From: Galbibacter mesophilus
GTDB lineage: Bacteria > Bacteroidota > Bacteroidia > Flavobacteriales > Flavobacteriaceae
Direction: 5' to 3'
NCBI RefSeq assembly: GCF_023721415.1
Contig: NZ_JAMQVC010000001.1
Span: forward strand, 992,001-1,056,000
Length of the DNA stretch: 64,000 nt
How positions within the stretch are numbered: the first letter of the stretch is position 1; each line of letters begins with the position of its first letter. A program made the translations under genes and the position numbers. This document shows, one piece after another, positions 15,993 through 24,286 of the stretch. The notes under the pieces are model-generated. The model was not told the origin of the DNA and ran no database searches. It was given only the letters and a program-made list of their open reading frames with translations.

Positions 15993-16772
15993 CTAATCAC
16001 AGCTAATTTCACTAAAACTGTCAGTATTTACGGCCTCATTCTTATCCATTCCTTCCTTAAAGAGTACAAAGGCATCGATAGCATGGCCTTTCGATCTTGC
16101 CGAAACTTCCATGGTATATATTCCGGGATTGTCGAACTGAATAAAAATATCGTGCGCATCATGGTCGGAGGTGCGGGCTTGCCATTTAAACCCAAGGTCA
16201 TTTCCGCTTCGGTATATTTTAAACCAACCATCTTTTGAGGCTCCTTTTGGATTCGGACTTTTGTTTCGGTCTTTTGGATAGACAAAACTTTCTCCCTTTT
16301 TTCCAAAGAAATCATCGGCGTCATCAAAACGCAACCAAGTGTCGTTATGCTCCGTGCCATTATCCCCAATGGTAACCGCAGAGTTCCATAAAAGTTGATA
16401 CACTCCTGGTGTTTTGATATTTATTTTAAAAGTAGCTTTTCCTACGCCTGGTGTTCCCAAATTATCATTTCCTGTCCATACCATATATCCTTCACCGGAG
16501 TAGTTTTCTTCTGAAGAGCCTAATTCCCAATCGTCACCAAAAATGGCATTTTCAAACTCTACTTTTATCAAACCGTCTTTCTCCTGAAATACATATTTGG
16601 ACACATCATTACATTCCGCTTGGGGTTGCTCGGGTTCAGGAATGGATGCTTCGGGTTCCTCTTCTAGGATTTCCTCATTATCTGAGGAGCATGAATGTAG
16701 GGCTATTGCTAAGAAAAGTAATAAAAAAGAGCTACCTGCAAGGCGCACCACAGAAGTGTACATTTTTTTCAT
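15993..16772 (-). CDS. Secreted lipoprotein with carbohydrate-binding-module-like fold
   Basis: Lipoprotein of 259 residues: signal peptide, lipobox ending LHSC at about residue 28, then an acidic and proline-rich linker (EEPEASIPEPEQ). The rest resembles a beta-sandwich module of the kind found on polysaccharide-degrading enzymes: GEGYMVWTG, GKATFKINIKTPGVYQLLW, NDTWLRFDDADDFF, GIYTMEVSARSKGHAID. There is no catalytic domain. It could bind a polysaccharide at the cell surface; the ligand is unknown. The link to a module family is from pattern only. The gene is isolated, with trhO on one side and small envelope genes on the other. Confidence 0.65.
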   Translation of the reverse strand: MKKMYTSVVRLAGSSFLLLFLAIALHSCSSDNEEILEEEPEASIPEPEQPQAECNDVSKYVFQEKDGLIKVEFENAIFGDDWELGSSEENYSGEGYMVWTGNDNLGTPGVGKATFKINIKTPGVYQLLWNSAVTIGDNGTEHNDTWLRFDDADDFFGKKGESFVYPKDRNKSPNPKGASKDGWFKIYRSGNDLGFKWQARTSDHDAHDIFIQFDNPGIYTMEVSARSKGHAIDAFVLFKEGMDKNEAVNTDSFSEISCD

Positions 16773-16870
16773 AATGGTTCATTTAATAAGATTTTGGGTC
16801 TTTAGAACGTTAAAATAGTACAATTATTGTGGATTATGGGAGTTCTTAAAAAGCTCCCAATGAAAATAGA

Positions 16871-17059
16871 CTAAAAGTTTGTTTTTCGATATGTAAAAAA
16901 GGTGACAAGTGAGAAAATTAACACTAACAAGATTCTTCCAAATAAATAGCCGTAGCCATAGTCGGTCAATCTACTGAAATCGAAGATTACAATTTTTAAA
17001 ACGTGCAGTAGTAGTAGTATTGAGATAAAAAGGAATAAATAAAAAAGAAGCTTCTTCAT
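16871..17059 (-). CDS. Small two-helix membrane protein
   Basis: Protein of 62 residues with two predicted membrane helices (about residues 3-27 and 40-57) separated by the loop FSRLTDYGYGYLFG. The ATG at 17059 is followed by a positively charged start (MKK). The TDYGYGYL-G turn between two helices suggests a conserved small family in flavobacteria, but I cannot name a function. It lies between two lipoprotein genes on the same strand. Confidence 0.6.
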   Translation of the reverse strand: MKKLLFYLFLFISILLLLHVLKIVIFDFSRLTDYGYGYLFGRILLVLIFSLVTFFTYRKTNF

Positions 17060-17116
17060 TTAAAATATTTATTAAAAAAGGGTAGGATAAAATCCCACCC
17101 TATATTCTACTAAAAA

Positions 17117-17413
17117 TTATTTAGTAACTGTAGTTGTTGTAGGTGTGTAAATTCCAAAAGTAAGCGCCGAAACCAGCCCGTTTACAAAGGTCTGTCTGGT
17201 GTGAACGGTGTAATCTTCCGCTCCATCTGCTAATTTTTTAGAATCCGAAACTCCAACTGGCGCTAAACCATAAATAACGTAGTGATTCCACGCTGTTTTT
17301 TGATTGTAGCCTTGTGCTCCTTGTCCAACAGTACTTGTGTAAGAATAGCACGAAGTAAACAACATAGAAACTGCGAAAATTGCAGTAAGTAATCTTAGGG
17401 ATTTCTTAATCAT
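17117..17413 (-). CDS. Bor/Iss-like lipoprotein
   Basis: Lipoprotein of 98 residues with lipobox LFTSC at about residue 22. The C-terminal half, HTRQTFVNGLVSALTFGIYT, lines up with the QQTFVNGLLGFITLGIYTP segment I recall from phage lambda Bor, an outer-membrane lipoprotein linked to serum resistance. This match supports membership of the Bor family. In a free-living flavobacterium a serum-resistance role is unlikely; a general envelope role is more plausible. The usual cysteine near the Bor C-terminus is missing. Confidence 0.75.
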   Translation of the reverse strand: MIKKSLRLLTAIFAVSMLFTSCYSYTSTVGQGAQGYNQKTAWNHYVIYGLAPVGVSDSKKLADGAEDYTVHTRQTFVNGLVSALTFGIYTPTTTTVTK

Positions 17414-17558
17414 TTGATTGGTATTTAAAATTAATTTAGGGGCGAATATAGTAGAAAAAAATCTATTAATAAATATTATTTTTTAAAGTGCTAAATTTCA
17501 GAAATGTAGAAAATAGGATTTTGATTCCAGTTTTACCAACCTTAATTAAGAAACCCCT

Positions 17559-17566
17559 TATATTTG
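17559..17566 (+). promoter_or_regulatory. Bacteroidota -7 box before queD
   Basis: TATATTTG matches the TAnnTTTG -7 consensus of Bacteroidota housekeeping promoters, 19 bases before the queD ATG. No good -33 TTG is found at the usual distance, so support is partial. Confidence 0.45.
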
Positions 17567-17585
17567 CAAAAAATTGACAGTAATA

Positions 17586-18038
17586 ATGAGTAAAATACGG
17601 ATTACCAAACAGTTTAACTTTGAAACCGGTCATGCCCTATATGGTTACGACGGGAAGTGCAAAAATGTACACGGACACAGCTATAAGTTGTCGGTAACTG
17701 TTATTGGAAGTCCCATTACCGATACATCGAACGTAAAGTTTGGGATGGTGATTGACTTTGGTGACCTTAAGAAAATTGTAAAGGAGGACATTGTAGATGT
17801 CTTTGATCATGCAACTGTTTTCAATAAAAACACCCCTCACGTTGAACTTGCTGAAGAGCTCTCCAAACGTGGACATCATGTGATTTTAGTGGATTATCAG
17901 CCTACCAGCGAAAATATGGTCATAGATTTTGCTGAAAAAATAAAGAAGCGCTTGCCTGAAAATATTGACCTACATTCTTTAAAGTTACAAGAAACAGAAA
18001 CTTCGTTTGCGGAGTGGCATGCAGCTGATAATGCATAG
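17586..18038 (+). CDS. queD: 6-carboxytetrahydropterin synthase
   Basis: QueD-type enzyme of 150 residues in the queuosine pathway, converting dihydroneopterin triphosphate to 6-carboxytetrahydropterin. Zinc-binding histidines are visible in FETGHALYG and in KNVHGHSYKL, and the catalytic cysteine is in DGKCKNVHGH. The conserved C-terminal ETETSFAEW segment binds the pterin. The ATG at 17586 is preferred over a TTG four codons upstream. The lpxH gene follows 42 bp later with its own -7 box. No other queuosine genes are in view. Confidence 0.9.
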   Translation: MSKIRITKQFNFETGHALYGYDGKCKNVHGHSYKLSVTVIGSPITDTSNVKFGMVIDFGDLKKIVKEDIVDVFDHATVFNKNTPHVELAEELSKRGHHVILVDYQPTSENMVIDFAEKIKKRLPENIDLHSLKLQETETSFAEWHAADNA

Positions 18039-18055
18039 GTGATAAAAAAACAATA

Positions 18056-18063
18056 TATATTTG
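18056..18063 (+). promoter_or_regulatory. Bacteroidota -7 box before lpxH
   Basis: TATATTTG in the 42-bp spacer after queD, 17 bases before the lpxH ATG. It suggests lpxH can be transcribed independently of queD. I see no clear -33 element. Confidence 0.4.
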
Positions 18064-18080
18064 CTTTCTAAAACCAACAA

Positions 18081-18839
18081 ATGAATATTTCCGAAGGAAA
18101 AAAAATATATTTCGCTTCCGATAATCACCTAGGCGCACCCTCCAGAATGGCAAGTGCCGAAAGGGAAAAGAAATTTGTTGCTTGGTTGGATGAAATTAAA
18201 GAAGATGCGGCCGCTATTTTTTTATTAGGGGACCTTTTCGATTTTTGGTTTGAATACAAAACCGTTGTTCCTAAGGGATTTACAAGAACTTTTGGAAAGT
18301 TGGCTGAAATTACCGACGCCGGAATTCCCATGTATTATTTCGTAGGAAATCACGACCTATGGATGAACGGTTATTTTGAAGAAGAATTGAACATCCCCGT
18401 GTACCACACCCCACAAGAATTTACCTTCAACGATAAGAAATTTTTAATAGGACACGGCGACGGGTTAGGCCCGGGCGACAAAGGGTATAAGCGAATGAAA
18501 AAAGTATTCACCAATCCAATTGCTAAATGGCTTTTTAGATGGCTTCATCCCGACTTGGGAGTTAAGTTGGCCCAATATCTTTCCGTAAAAAACAAATTAA
18601 TTTCGGGAGATGAAGATATTAAGTTTTTAGGGGAAGACAACGAATGGCTTGTACAATACTGCAAACGCAAATTGGAAACGGAACATCGGGATTATTTCGT
18701 TTTTGGGCATCGACACCTGCCAATGGAAATCCCATTAAATGATAGAAGCACCTACGTTAATCTTGGCGATTGGATTCACTACTATACCTATGCAGAGTTT
18801 GACGGTGAAAAAATGCGACTAAAAACCTTTAAAGATTAG
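18081..18839 (+). CDS. lpxH: UDP-2,3-diacylglucosamine diphosphatase
   Basis: Calcineurin-type phosphoesterase of 252 residues that cuts UDP-2,3-diacylglucosamine to lipid X in lipid A synthesis, peripherally on the inner membrane. The metal-binding signatures are complete: SDNHLG (residues 13-18), GDLFDFW (50-56), GNHD (89-92), GHGDG (124-128) and FGHRH near the C-terminus. The HDLWMNGYF segment after GNHD is typical of LpxH proteins rather than of the LpxI or LpxG types. No other lpx gene is adjacent. Confidence 0.9.
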   Translation: MNISEGKKIYFASDNHLGAPSRMASAEREKKFVAWLDEIKEDAAAIFLLGDLFDFWFEYKTVVPKGFTRTFGKLAEITDAGIPMYYFVGNHDLWMNGYFEEELNIPVYHTPQEFTFNDKKFLIGHGDGLGPGDKGYKRMKKVFTNPIAKWLFRWLHPDLGVKLAQYLSVKNKLISGDEDIKFLGEDNEWLVQYCKRKLETEHRDYFVFGHRHLPMEIPLNDRSTYVNLGDWIHYYTYAEFDGEKMRLKTFKD

Positions 18840-18841
18840 TC

Positions 18842-19600
18842 TTACTTTTTAACTACAAATAAGTGATGGTTAAATCCATCCGGTCCAAAAAAATCTACCA
18901 TCTTTAGGTCATGAAAAACAAAGGGTTTTCTTTCTACACTCCGAAAGCCTATTTCTAGCATTGTTTCTTTTAGTTGCTCTCCGTGGATAGCGAAATGGTC
19001 TACCAATAACTGTTTGTTTGGCAATGTTACGTACCCTGGAACCAAATCCCACAATTTGGGTATTTCTCCCTCCGCAACATTTGGTTTATAGCAGTACGAT
19101 GTCAAAGATTTTAACTGTTCCATTTTGGCTTTACTGTACTTATAATCATGAGTGATATCCAAAAAAACAAGTGTGCCGCCTTCTTTTAGGTTTTTATAAA
19201 TATTCTGGAAAGCTGCCTTTAGCACATCTACATTAGGAATAAAATGAAAAGAATACATGCAAGTTACCAAATCGAATGGCCCGTATGGTTGTTGTTTCAC
19301 AGTATACGCATCGTCCACAACAAACTCGATGTTCCTGTAAGGGTGCTTTGCTTTCGCTATTTCTATTTGCGATTCGCTAATATCAAGCCCTAAAACATAC
19401 GAAGCTCCCAATATACCCATCGCTGCAGATAAATTGCCATTTCCACAGCCAATATCAAACACTTTACTTCCTTTTATGTTTATTTCCTGTTGCGCATAAA
19501 ACAAGATACTATTTGGGAACATGTTATAATATTCCTGGGTAGTACATGAATCATAAACCTGCGAAAGGTTTTCTGAAAAAGTAGTGTTGTTTAATTTCAT
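18842..19600 (-). CDS. Class I SAM-dependent methyltransferase
   Basis: Rossmann-fold methyltransferase of 252 residues. Motif I is VFDIGCGNGNLS (residues 48-59), followed by YVLGLDISESQIEIAK (motif II), DLVTCMYSFHFI (motif IV) and LKEGGTLVFLDIT (motif V). This resembles Methyltransf_11 enzymes acting on small molecules; the substrate is unknown. The N-terminal segment with YNMFPNSILFYAQQ is reminiscent of methyltransferases whose active site recognises a carboxylate, but I would not assign one. Its start overlaps the previous gene's stop by four bases (ATGA), so the two genes are coupled. Confidence 0.85.
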   Translation of the reverse strand: MKLNNTTFSENLSQVYDSCTTQEYYNMFPNSILFYAQQEINIKGSKVFDIGCGNGNLSAAMGILGASYVLGLDISESQIEIAKAKHPYRNIEFVVDDAYTVKQQPYGPFDLVTCMYSFHFIPNVDVLKAAFQNIYKNLKEGGTLVFLDITHDYKYSKAKMEQLKSLTSYCYKPNVAEGEIPKLWDLVPGYVTLPNKQLLVDHFAIHGEQLKETMLEIGFRSVERKPFVFHDLKMVDFFGPDGFNHHLFVVKK

Positions 19601-20424
19601 CGAGCCTTAGTTATGTATGAATTGTAACTACTCACCAGAAATGTCAGCACTTGATGGTCCACACCTCCCGTAAAATCTATATCAGAAAGCTTTAAAACAG
19701 CCCCTTTCCAATGGTCATTTTTCCAAAATCCATAGGGCAACTGACCCAAACCGTCTGTTGGAATTCCCCCTCCACCAACGGCATAGAGAGCGGTATAAAA
19801 GTAGGGTTCGTTGCTTACTTCGTCTGCTGGACTAAGTCCGGAGTAGTGAAAATTCTCACCCATTCGGGTTGCAACACCTGTATCGAAATTGGTTGGCCAA
19901 ATTGGGTGTTCGCTATTCTCTTGGATTTCATTTAAAAACTCCTTCAATTTTTCATTTGCCAATGCTCGTAAAGCGCCCCAAGTTTCTAGCGATTCTTCTG
20001 TAGGTTGACCCATTATTCCTTCGGAAGAAATAACGTGTTGATGTTTAAAATAAATTCGGGAAGCAAAGCCGTTGATATTTAATGTCTTTGCTGTTAAAAT
20101 CATCTCCAATTGATAAATAATTTCTGGCAAAGGCATCTTTGCTACTGGAACTCTAGCAAGGGAATTATTGCTCGCGTCCAATAAGATAAACTCCCAATGT
20201 TCTAACGAAAAAACGAACCGCAGTTCACTTTCATTAACAAGAAAAGACCTGCCCTCCAGCCATTTTTCAGTGTCTTTACAAGTAAAATTAGAATGACTGT
20301 CATCGGCTTTGGTATTGACCAATTGATGTCCTAAGGCGCCCAAAATTCTTCCTATGTTATGCAATACTTGGTCGGTATGCATATATTCTTTTATACCTTC
20401 GGTATTGTTTAATTTTAATAGCAT
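19597..20424 (-). CDS. Hypothetical protein coupled to a methyltransferase
   Basis: Protein of 275 residues with no signal peptide or membrane helix, and no family I recognise. Visible landmarks are RVPVAKMPLPEIIYQLEMIL, an internal HPIWPTNFDTGVATRMGENF stretch, and the glycine-rich AVGGGGIPTDGLGQLPYGFW segment near residue 220. It could be an enzyme, given the conserved-looking glycine/proline loops. The gene ends inside the methyltransferase start (ATGA overlap), implying the two act together. Confidence 0.6.
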   Translation of the reverse strand: MLLKLNNTEGIKEYMHTDQVLHNIGRILGALGHQLVNTKADDSHSNFTCKDTEKWLEGRSFLVNESELRFVFSLEHWEFILLDASNNSLARVPVAKMPLPEIIYQLEMILTAKTLNINGFASRIYFKHQHVISSEGIMGQPTEESLETWGALRALANEKLKEFLNEIQENSEHPIWPTNFDTGVATRMGENFHYSGLSPADEVSNEPYFYTALYAVGGGGIPTDGLGQLPYGFWKNDHWKGAVLKLSDIDFTGGVDHQVLTFLVSSYNSYITKAR

Positions 20425-20455
20425 GGTTCGGATATATTACGTTTACGGGTTTTGC

Positions 20456-21073
20456 TTAAAATCCTAAAACCTCATCAACAAGAATTAAGTGGATGTCTCG
20501 TTTACGGGTTTCCTTTTCAAAAATTAGAATTTTACCAAGGGTAGTTCCTTTTTTAAATCCAATACGCTTCATGCGCTCATTTTCCAGCGGAATTACATAA
20601 TCGTGAATTCGTTGAATCCCTTCTTCCAAATCTTTTACTACTTTCTGTGTTCCAGCTACCAAAATGATGTGCTTGCTTGGATAGGCTATGGCTGCTATTT
20701 GATTGCCCATCCCAGAAGCTATAATCAATTGACCTGATTGTGTGATGGCATGTACACTTTGTATGTTATAATCTGCCAACACACTTTCCCTTCGGAGTTC
20801 TTCACGTTTTAAATGATCCACTTCGGTAAAAAGGTTATCCTTGAAATTTTTCCATGGATGTTTTTTTTGCTTCAATATTTCAATGAAACCAATCTCGTGT
20901 AGTGTTTCCGAAGACCCTGTTGCGATTTCAGCATTTTCAGGAATAACATTCTTAATTGCCGCCAGTGCTTCCTCCTTGGTAGCCACCCGATGCGGAATTA
21001 TATTTCGCTTCTTTAAATTTTCCACTAACGTATTTAAAACAGCTTCCGAAGCGAGTTCCGTAAATTTTTTCAT
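20456..21073 (-). CDS. LUD domain protein (LutC/YkgG-like)
   Basis: Protein of 205 residues of the LUD superfamily, whose members include LutC of the lactate-utilisation complex. Recognisable parts are GSSETLHEIGF, the helical LKREELRRESVLADYNI, then the conserved TQSGQLIIASGMGNQIAAIAYPSKHIILVAG with the strand-turn typical of LUD proteins. No lutA or lutB gene is adjacent, so a lactate role is not supported here. It follows the sigma-like gene on the same strand with 12 bp between them, so the two probably form an operon. Confidence 0.75.
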   Translation of the reverse strand: MKKFTELASEAVLNTLVENLKKRNIIPHRVATKEEALAAIKNVIPENAEIATGSSETLHEIGFIEILKQKKHPWKNFKDNLFTEVDHLKREELRRESVLADYNIQSVHAITQSGQLIIASGMGNQIAAIAYPSKHIILVAGTQKVVKDLEEGIQRIHDYVIPLENERMKRIGFKKGTTLGKILIFEKETRKRDIHLILVDEVLGF

Positions 21074-21085
21074 AATCCCCCTTTT

Positions 21086-21778
21086 TTAATGCATATGCGC
21101 TTTAAAACTATCCTTAGCATTTTCTACTACTTTGGCAATTTTTGCTTCTTCTACATCATGTATTTCGGCGATTTCTTTTGGAGAGAGTTTCCCAAAAACA
21201 CTTAGATCCACAATATTCGAAACGCATTCGGGCAATAGATTGTAGAACCTTCCTACGGTTTCGCTATCGGAATGATATACTTCGTTGTGCAAGTTGAAAT
21301 CGTTAATAACAGCTTTATTGGAATCTTCATCCGTGTAAACTTCATCAAAGTTGTTTTGCTGATTTTTGTTGTAAGAAATATCATCCAAATCTTTGTACAA
21401 GATCGTTTCGTTATCGGCATCCACAAAAAATTCTATTTCCAAGGACTGAAGCTCACCCTTCAAAAAATCATCAGAATTTTCCGTGTTTGAGTTTTCAATT
21501 TCCTTCGCGAGCGTATCCTTTAAAACTTCATTTACCGTTTTAAAAAGTAGAATTTTACTATTTGATGACTCCTTCTCGGTTCTATCTTCATACATCTTCA
21601 GAATAGCATCATCGATAATACCTGTAGAGTTATACAGATTCTTTGGCAAAATCCCTTTGCTTTCAGCAACGTGCAGACGGTGCTTTACATACGGATGCAA
21701 ATACTCCATATAAGACAAAATGCTGTTGTCAAACGCATTCAGGTTTTCTTTTCCTTTTAATTCGTTTAATGATTTCAT
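21086..21778 (-). CDS. Sigma-factor-like hypothetical protein
   Basis: Protein of 230 residues. The C-terminus, FGKLSPKEIAEIHDVEEAKIAK, reads like the helix-turn-helix of sigma-70 region 4, and the N-terminal helical part (YMEYLHPYVKHRLHVAE, then IIDDAILKMYED) resembles a degenerate region 2. The two are joined by an acidic, asparagine-rich linker of about 90 residues, unlike a true ECF factor. It may be a diverged sigma-like regulator. I would not claim promoter recognition. It is the first gene of a pair with the LUD protein. Confidence 0.55.
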   Translation of the reverse strand: MKSLNELKGKENLNAFDNSILSYMEYLHPYVKHRLHVAESKGILPKNLYNSTGIIDDAILKMYEDRTEKESSNSKILLFKTVNEVLKDTLAKEIENSNTENSDDFLKGELQSLEIEFFVDADNETILYKDLDDISYNKNQQNNFDEVYTDEDSNKAVINDFNLHNEVYHSDSETVGRFYNLLPECVSNIVDLSVFGKLSPKEIAEIHDVEEAKIAKVVENAKDSFKAHMH

Positions 21779-21958
21779 GGTTTTTCAATTTAAATTTTCC
21801 AAATCCTGAATGAATAATGGGCTCATTCAAACTTTCACACCCCCTTTGCTTGGCACTTATTTGAAGTTCGATAAATAAACCCTGCACCATATTTTGTTTT
21901 CAGCGTTACCAAAACAAATAGATGCAGGGTTCATGGCAGTATAGTTGCAATTAGTTTT

Positions 21959-23278
21959 CTAAAGGGAAATAATTCCGTAGGCACCTACTTTTGGAAGTTG
22001 GGTAGCTGTGTAATAACCAACCTTGGAAAGCTTGTTGTTTTTCTGGTTTACCTTAAAAACCATTACAGCACCTTCGTTTCCAATAAGCTGATACAAGTAT
22101 CTACCTGACTGGCTTAGGTATAAATCACTGAAAAACTTTGTTTCGCTTTTATCTTTAAAAGTGGTTCCATTGGATAACTCAATATCTCCTTCGCTTTCTA
22201 TAGCATAAGAAGAAATAGAACTTGAAAGGGCGTTGGCTGCCCATAAGGTGTTTCCATCCTTAGAAACTTCTACCCAGCAATTTGCTATTTGCCCACCTTC
22301 TTTTGCTGATCCCGTTTTAACATCCGGAGAAACCAAGGTTATACTTCCTTTTTCATCGATAACATAGGAAGAAGTGGAACCTGTTTGCCAAGAATATTTT
22401 GGAGATTGCGGCACCTTTCCTGCCTCTTCGCGCAACATTCCTTTGTTGTTTAAGAAACGTGCTTCGGAAACCAAAACAATGTTGTTTCCGTTTTTATTTA
22501 CAATATCAAAACCAACAGGAATAGGAAGCCATCTTCCGTTTGGTGCATCGTGTGGAGATCCGATAGAGGAAACAGGCTTTTCAGACAAATTCCCTTTGGC
22601 GGTTACTTCAAATACTTTTACTAGACCTGTTACCAATTCATTTACAACCAAAAACTTTCCGTCTGGTGTAAATGCCACGCAAGAAGGTCTTGCATTTAAA
22701 TTACGTGTTGAATTTTCAATAGGTGTTAACTTTCCATTGATATCAATCGTGTAACCTGTTATATTTCCACTAAAAGGCGGTGTTTTTCCATCACCTGCAC
22801 TTGCTACATAAATAACTTTACCATAAGTAGCAATGCTAAGTGGGTGAATGTCCCCTGCTTTTTCTTTATCAGCGAAAGTTAACGACTTATCTGCATTCAC
22901 TTTTAAAGAACTTATACTGGCATCGCCTGAATTAACCACTAAAACAAAAGAATTGTCTTGTGTTTTCTGAATACCGTAAGCAGAAATAAGTGGGTCCACT
23001 CCATCCTTTAAAGGATGTGTGTTGTCGTAACCCCAATCAAATATTTCGATATTGCCTGTTCCTTTTCCTTGGGTAGGGTATTCTCCAAGCATGGTCAACG
23101 AACCATCCTGATTTTGATTAAAGGCTACAATTGAATTTTCGGAAGCGTTGTTTGTGGCCACATATACTGTTTCCGTTTGACTTGGCGCTTTTCTTATAGG
23201 ATTTACTTCTTCCGCTTGTTTACTTGCATCAGTTGTATTGAAAACCGATGCTATTGATAATATTATTGATAAAAACAT
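21959..23278 (-). CDS. Lactonase-family beta-propeller protein
   Basis: Exported protein of 439 residues with a short N-terminal hydrophobic segment and repeated blades of about 45 residues: ETVYVATNNASENSIVAFN, NSFVLVVNSGDASISS, RPSCVAFTPDGKFLVVNE, GNTLWAANALSSSIS and RYLYQLIGNEGAVMVF. The blades match the 6-phosphogluconolactonase/carboxymuconate-cyclase-like propeller family (PF10282). Catalysis is not assured, as many bacterial members are binding proteins. The start at 23278 gives a weak, cysteine-free signal peptide. Confidence 0.78.
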   Translation of the reverse strand: MFLSIILSIASVFNTTDASKQAEEVNPIRKAPSQTETVYVATNNASENSIVAFNQNQDGSLTMLGEYPTQGKGTGNIEIFDWGYDNTHPLKDGVDPLISAYGIQKTQDNSFVLVVNSGDASISSLKVNADKSLTFADKEKAGDIHPLSIATYGKVIYVASAGDGKTPPFSGNITGYTIDINGKLTPIENSTRNLNARPSCVAFTPDGKFLVVNELVTGLVKVFEVTAKGNLSEKPVSSIGSPHDAPNGRWLPIPVGFDIVNKNGNNIVLVSEARFLNNKGMLREEAGKVPQSPKYSWQTGSTSSYVIDEKGSITLVSPDVKTGSAKEGGQIANCWVEVSKDGNTLWAANALSSSISSYAIESEGDIELSNGTTFKDKSETKFFSDLYLSQSGRYLYQLIGNEGAVMVFKVNQKNNKLSKVGYYTATQLPKVGAYGIISL

Positions 23279-23321
23279 TTATATCTAGTTTTAAGTTGAT
23301 TAGAAAGATTAACTACAAATA

Positions 23322-23807
23322 CTAAAACTCGTAGCCGATGTGAATTCCTGTCATGAGTTTAAAATGTTCCCCAAATTGCGCCCCTATTACTGGACCGGTA
23401 TGCCATCCTGAATTACCGAAAAAATAGTTGTATTCAGCCTCTAAAGTAAAGGCCACCTCCGTATCCCGGTGCGAGTTTGGCATAATAAAGGTTGGACCAG
23501 CATTTATAGTTAAGAACGTCCAAGGCTTGTGGCTGACCAATGCAGAGAGTTCATGCCCGATTCTACCAGAATCTTCATAAACTATTGCATAAGCCCCACC
23601 AAATGCCCATTTGTGGGATGTCCAATAGGTAATCAAAAACTCATTGCCTAATTCAAAATCGCCGTTTTCAGGAGTGTAGAACGATACTCCCGTTAGAACG
23701 GCTTCGAGTCCAGGCTTATGTTCTTTTTCCTCACTGTGCTCTTGGGCGCTAACATTTGAAAAAAACATGATGAGAAATACAAAGACGATTAAAATACTAT
23801 TCTTCAT
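23322..23807 (-). CDS. Small exported beta-rich envelope protein
   Basis: Protein of 161 residues from the ATG at 23807, the start of a clear signal peptide (MKNSILIVFVFLIMFFSNVSA). The mature part alternates hydrophobic and polar residues (EFLITYWTSHKWAFGGAYAIVYE, LTINAGPTFIMP, VAFTLEAEYNYFFGN, ending IGYEF), consistent with a small outer-membrane beta-barrel. After the cleavage site there is a His/Glu-rich stretch (EHSEEKEHKPG), as in metal-sensitive envelope proteins. Family and function unknown. Its start overlaps the end of the DUF6787 gene. Confidence 0.65.
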   Translation of the reverse strand: MKNSILIVFVFLIMFFSNVSAQEHSEEKEHKPGLEAVLTGVSFYTPENGDFELGNEFLITYWTSHKWAFGGAYAIVYEDSGRIGHELSALVSHKPWTFLTINAGPTFIMPNSHRDTEVAFTLEAEYNYFFGNSGWHTGPVIGAQFGEHFKLMTGIHIGYEF

Positions 23808-24117
23808 GATGTGCATTATTGTATTGTTTAAATCCAATTCCCATCCGGCTGAGCATCTTCTTCTGCATGTTTAAAAAAAACTTTTGCTGTCCGAAGAGCG
23901 TGCCCACAACAACAAGCAACAGTTGATAAACAATAAACATGAGCAAAATTCGGACTGGCCAGAACACAAAAGCGCTAACATTCTCTTCAAGCCCTACTAA
24001 ATTCATTATTGGTTTTACCAATGCTACTGCTAAAGACCCATTAATCGAGAATACAATCAAGATTGTTGCCAGTTGCAGGTTGCTTTGGATATTCCATTTT
24101 TCTTTAAGCTTTTTCAA
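23797..24117 (-). CDS. DUF6787 small membrane protein
   Basis: Protein of 106 residues with two membrane helices (about residues 17-36 and 50-72) and the conserved ends MKKLKEKWNI and FFLNMQKKMLSRMG. This pattern fits DUF6787, a Bacteroidota family sometimes mislabelled as a prolipoprotein diacylglyceryl transferase. Function unknown. The initiation codon at 24117 is TTG; the protein's conserved first residues start exactly there and no ATG is available. It overlaps the following envelope gene by 11 bp, implying cotranscription. Confidence 0.7.
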   Translation of the reverse strand: MKKLKEKWNIQSNLQLATILIVFSINGSLAVALVKPIMNLVGLEENVSAFVFWPVRILLMFIVYQLLLVVVGTLFGQQKFFLNMQKKMLSRMGIGFKQYNNAHHEE

Positions 24118-24286
24118 AATAGATCGGTATTAAAAATTAATTTTTAGACAATTATTTGCTATCTACCAAGTTATTTTGGAAGGGATTATTTTGGGTTTTG
24201 GCAATAGTAATTGTAAGCATACACTCAAAAATGTTATTCTTGAGCGTATGCTTAACTAGGTCAATAAATTATAGTAATGGTATTTA

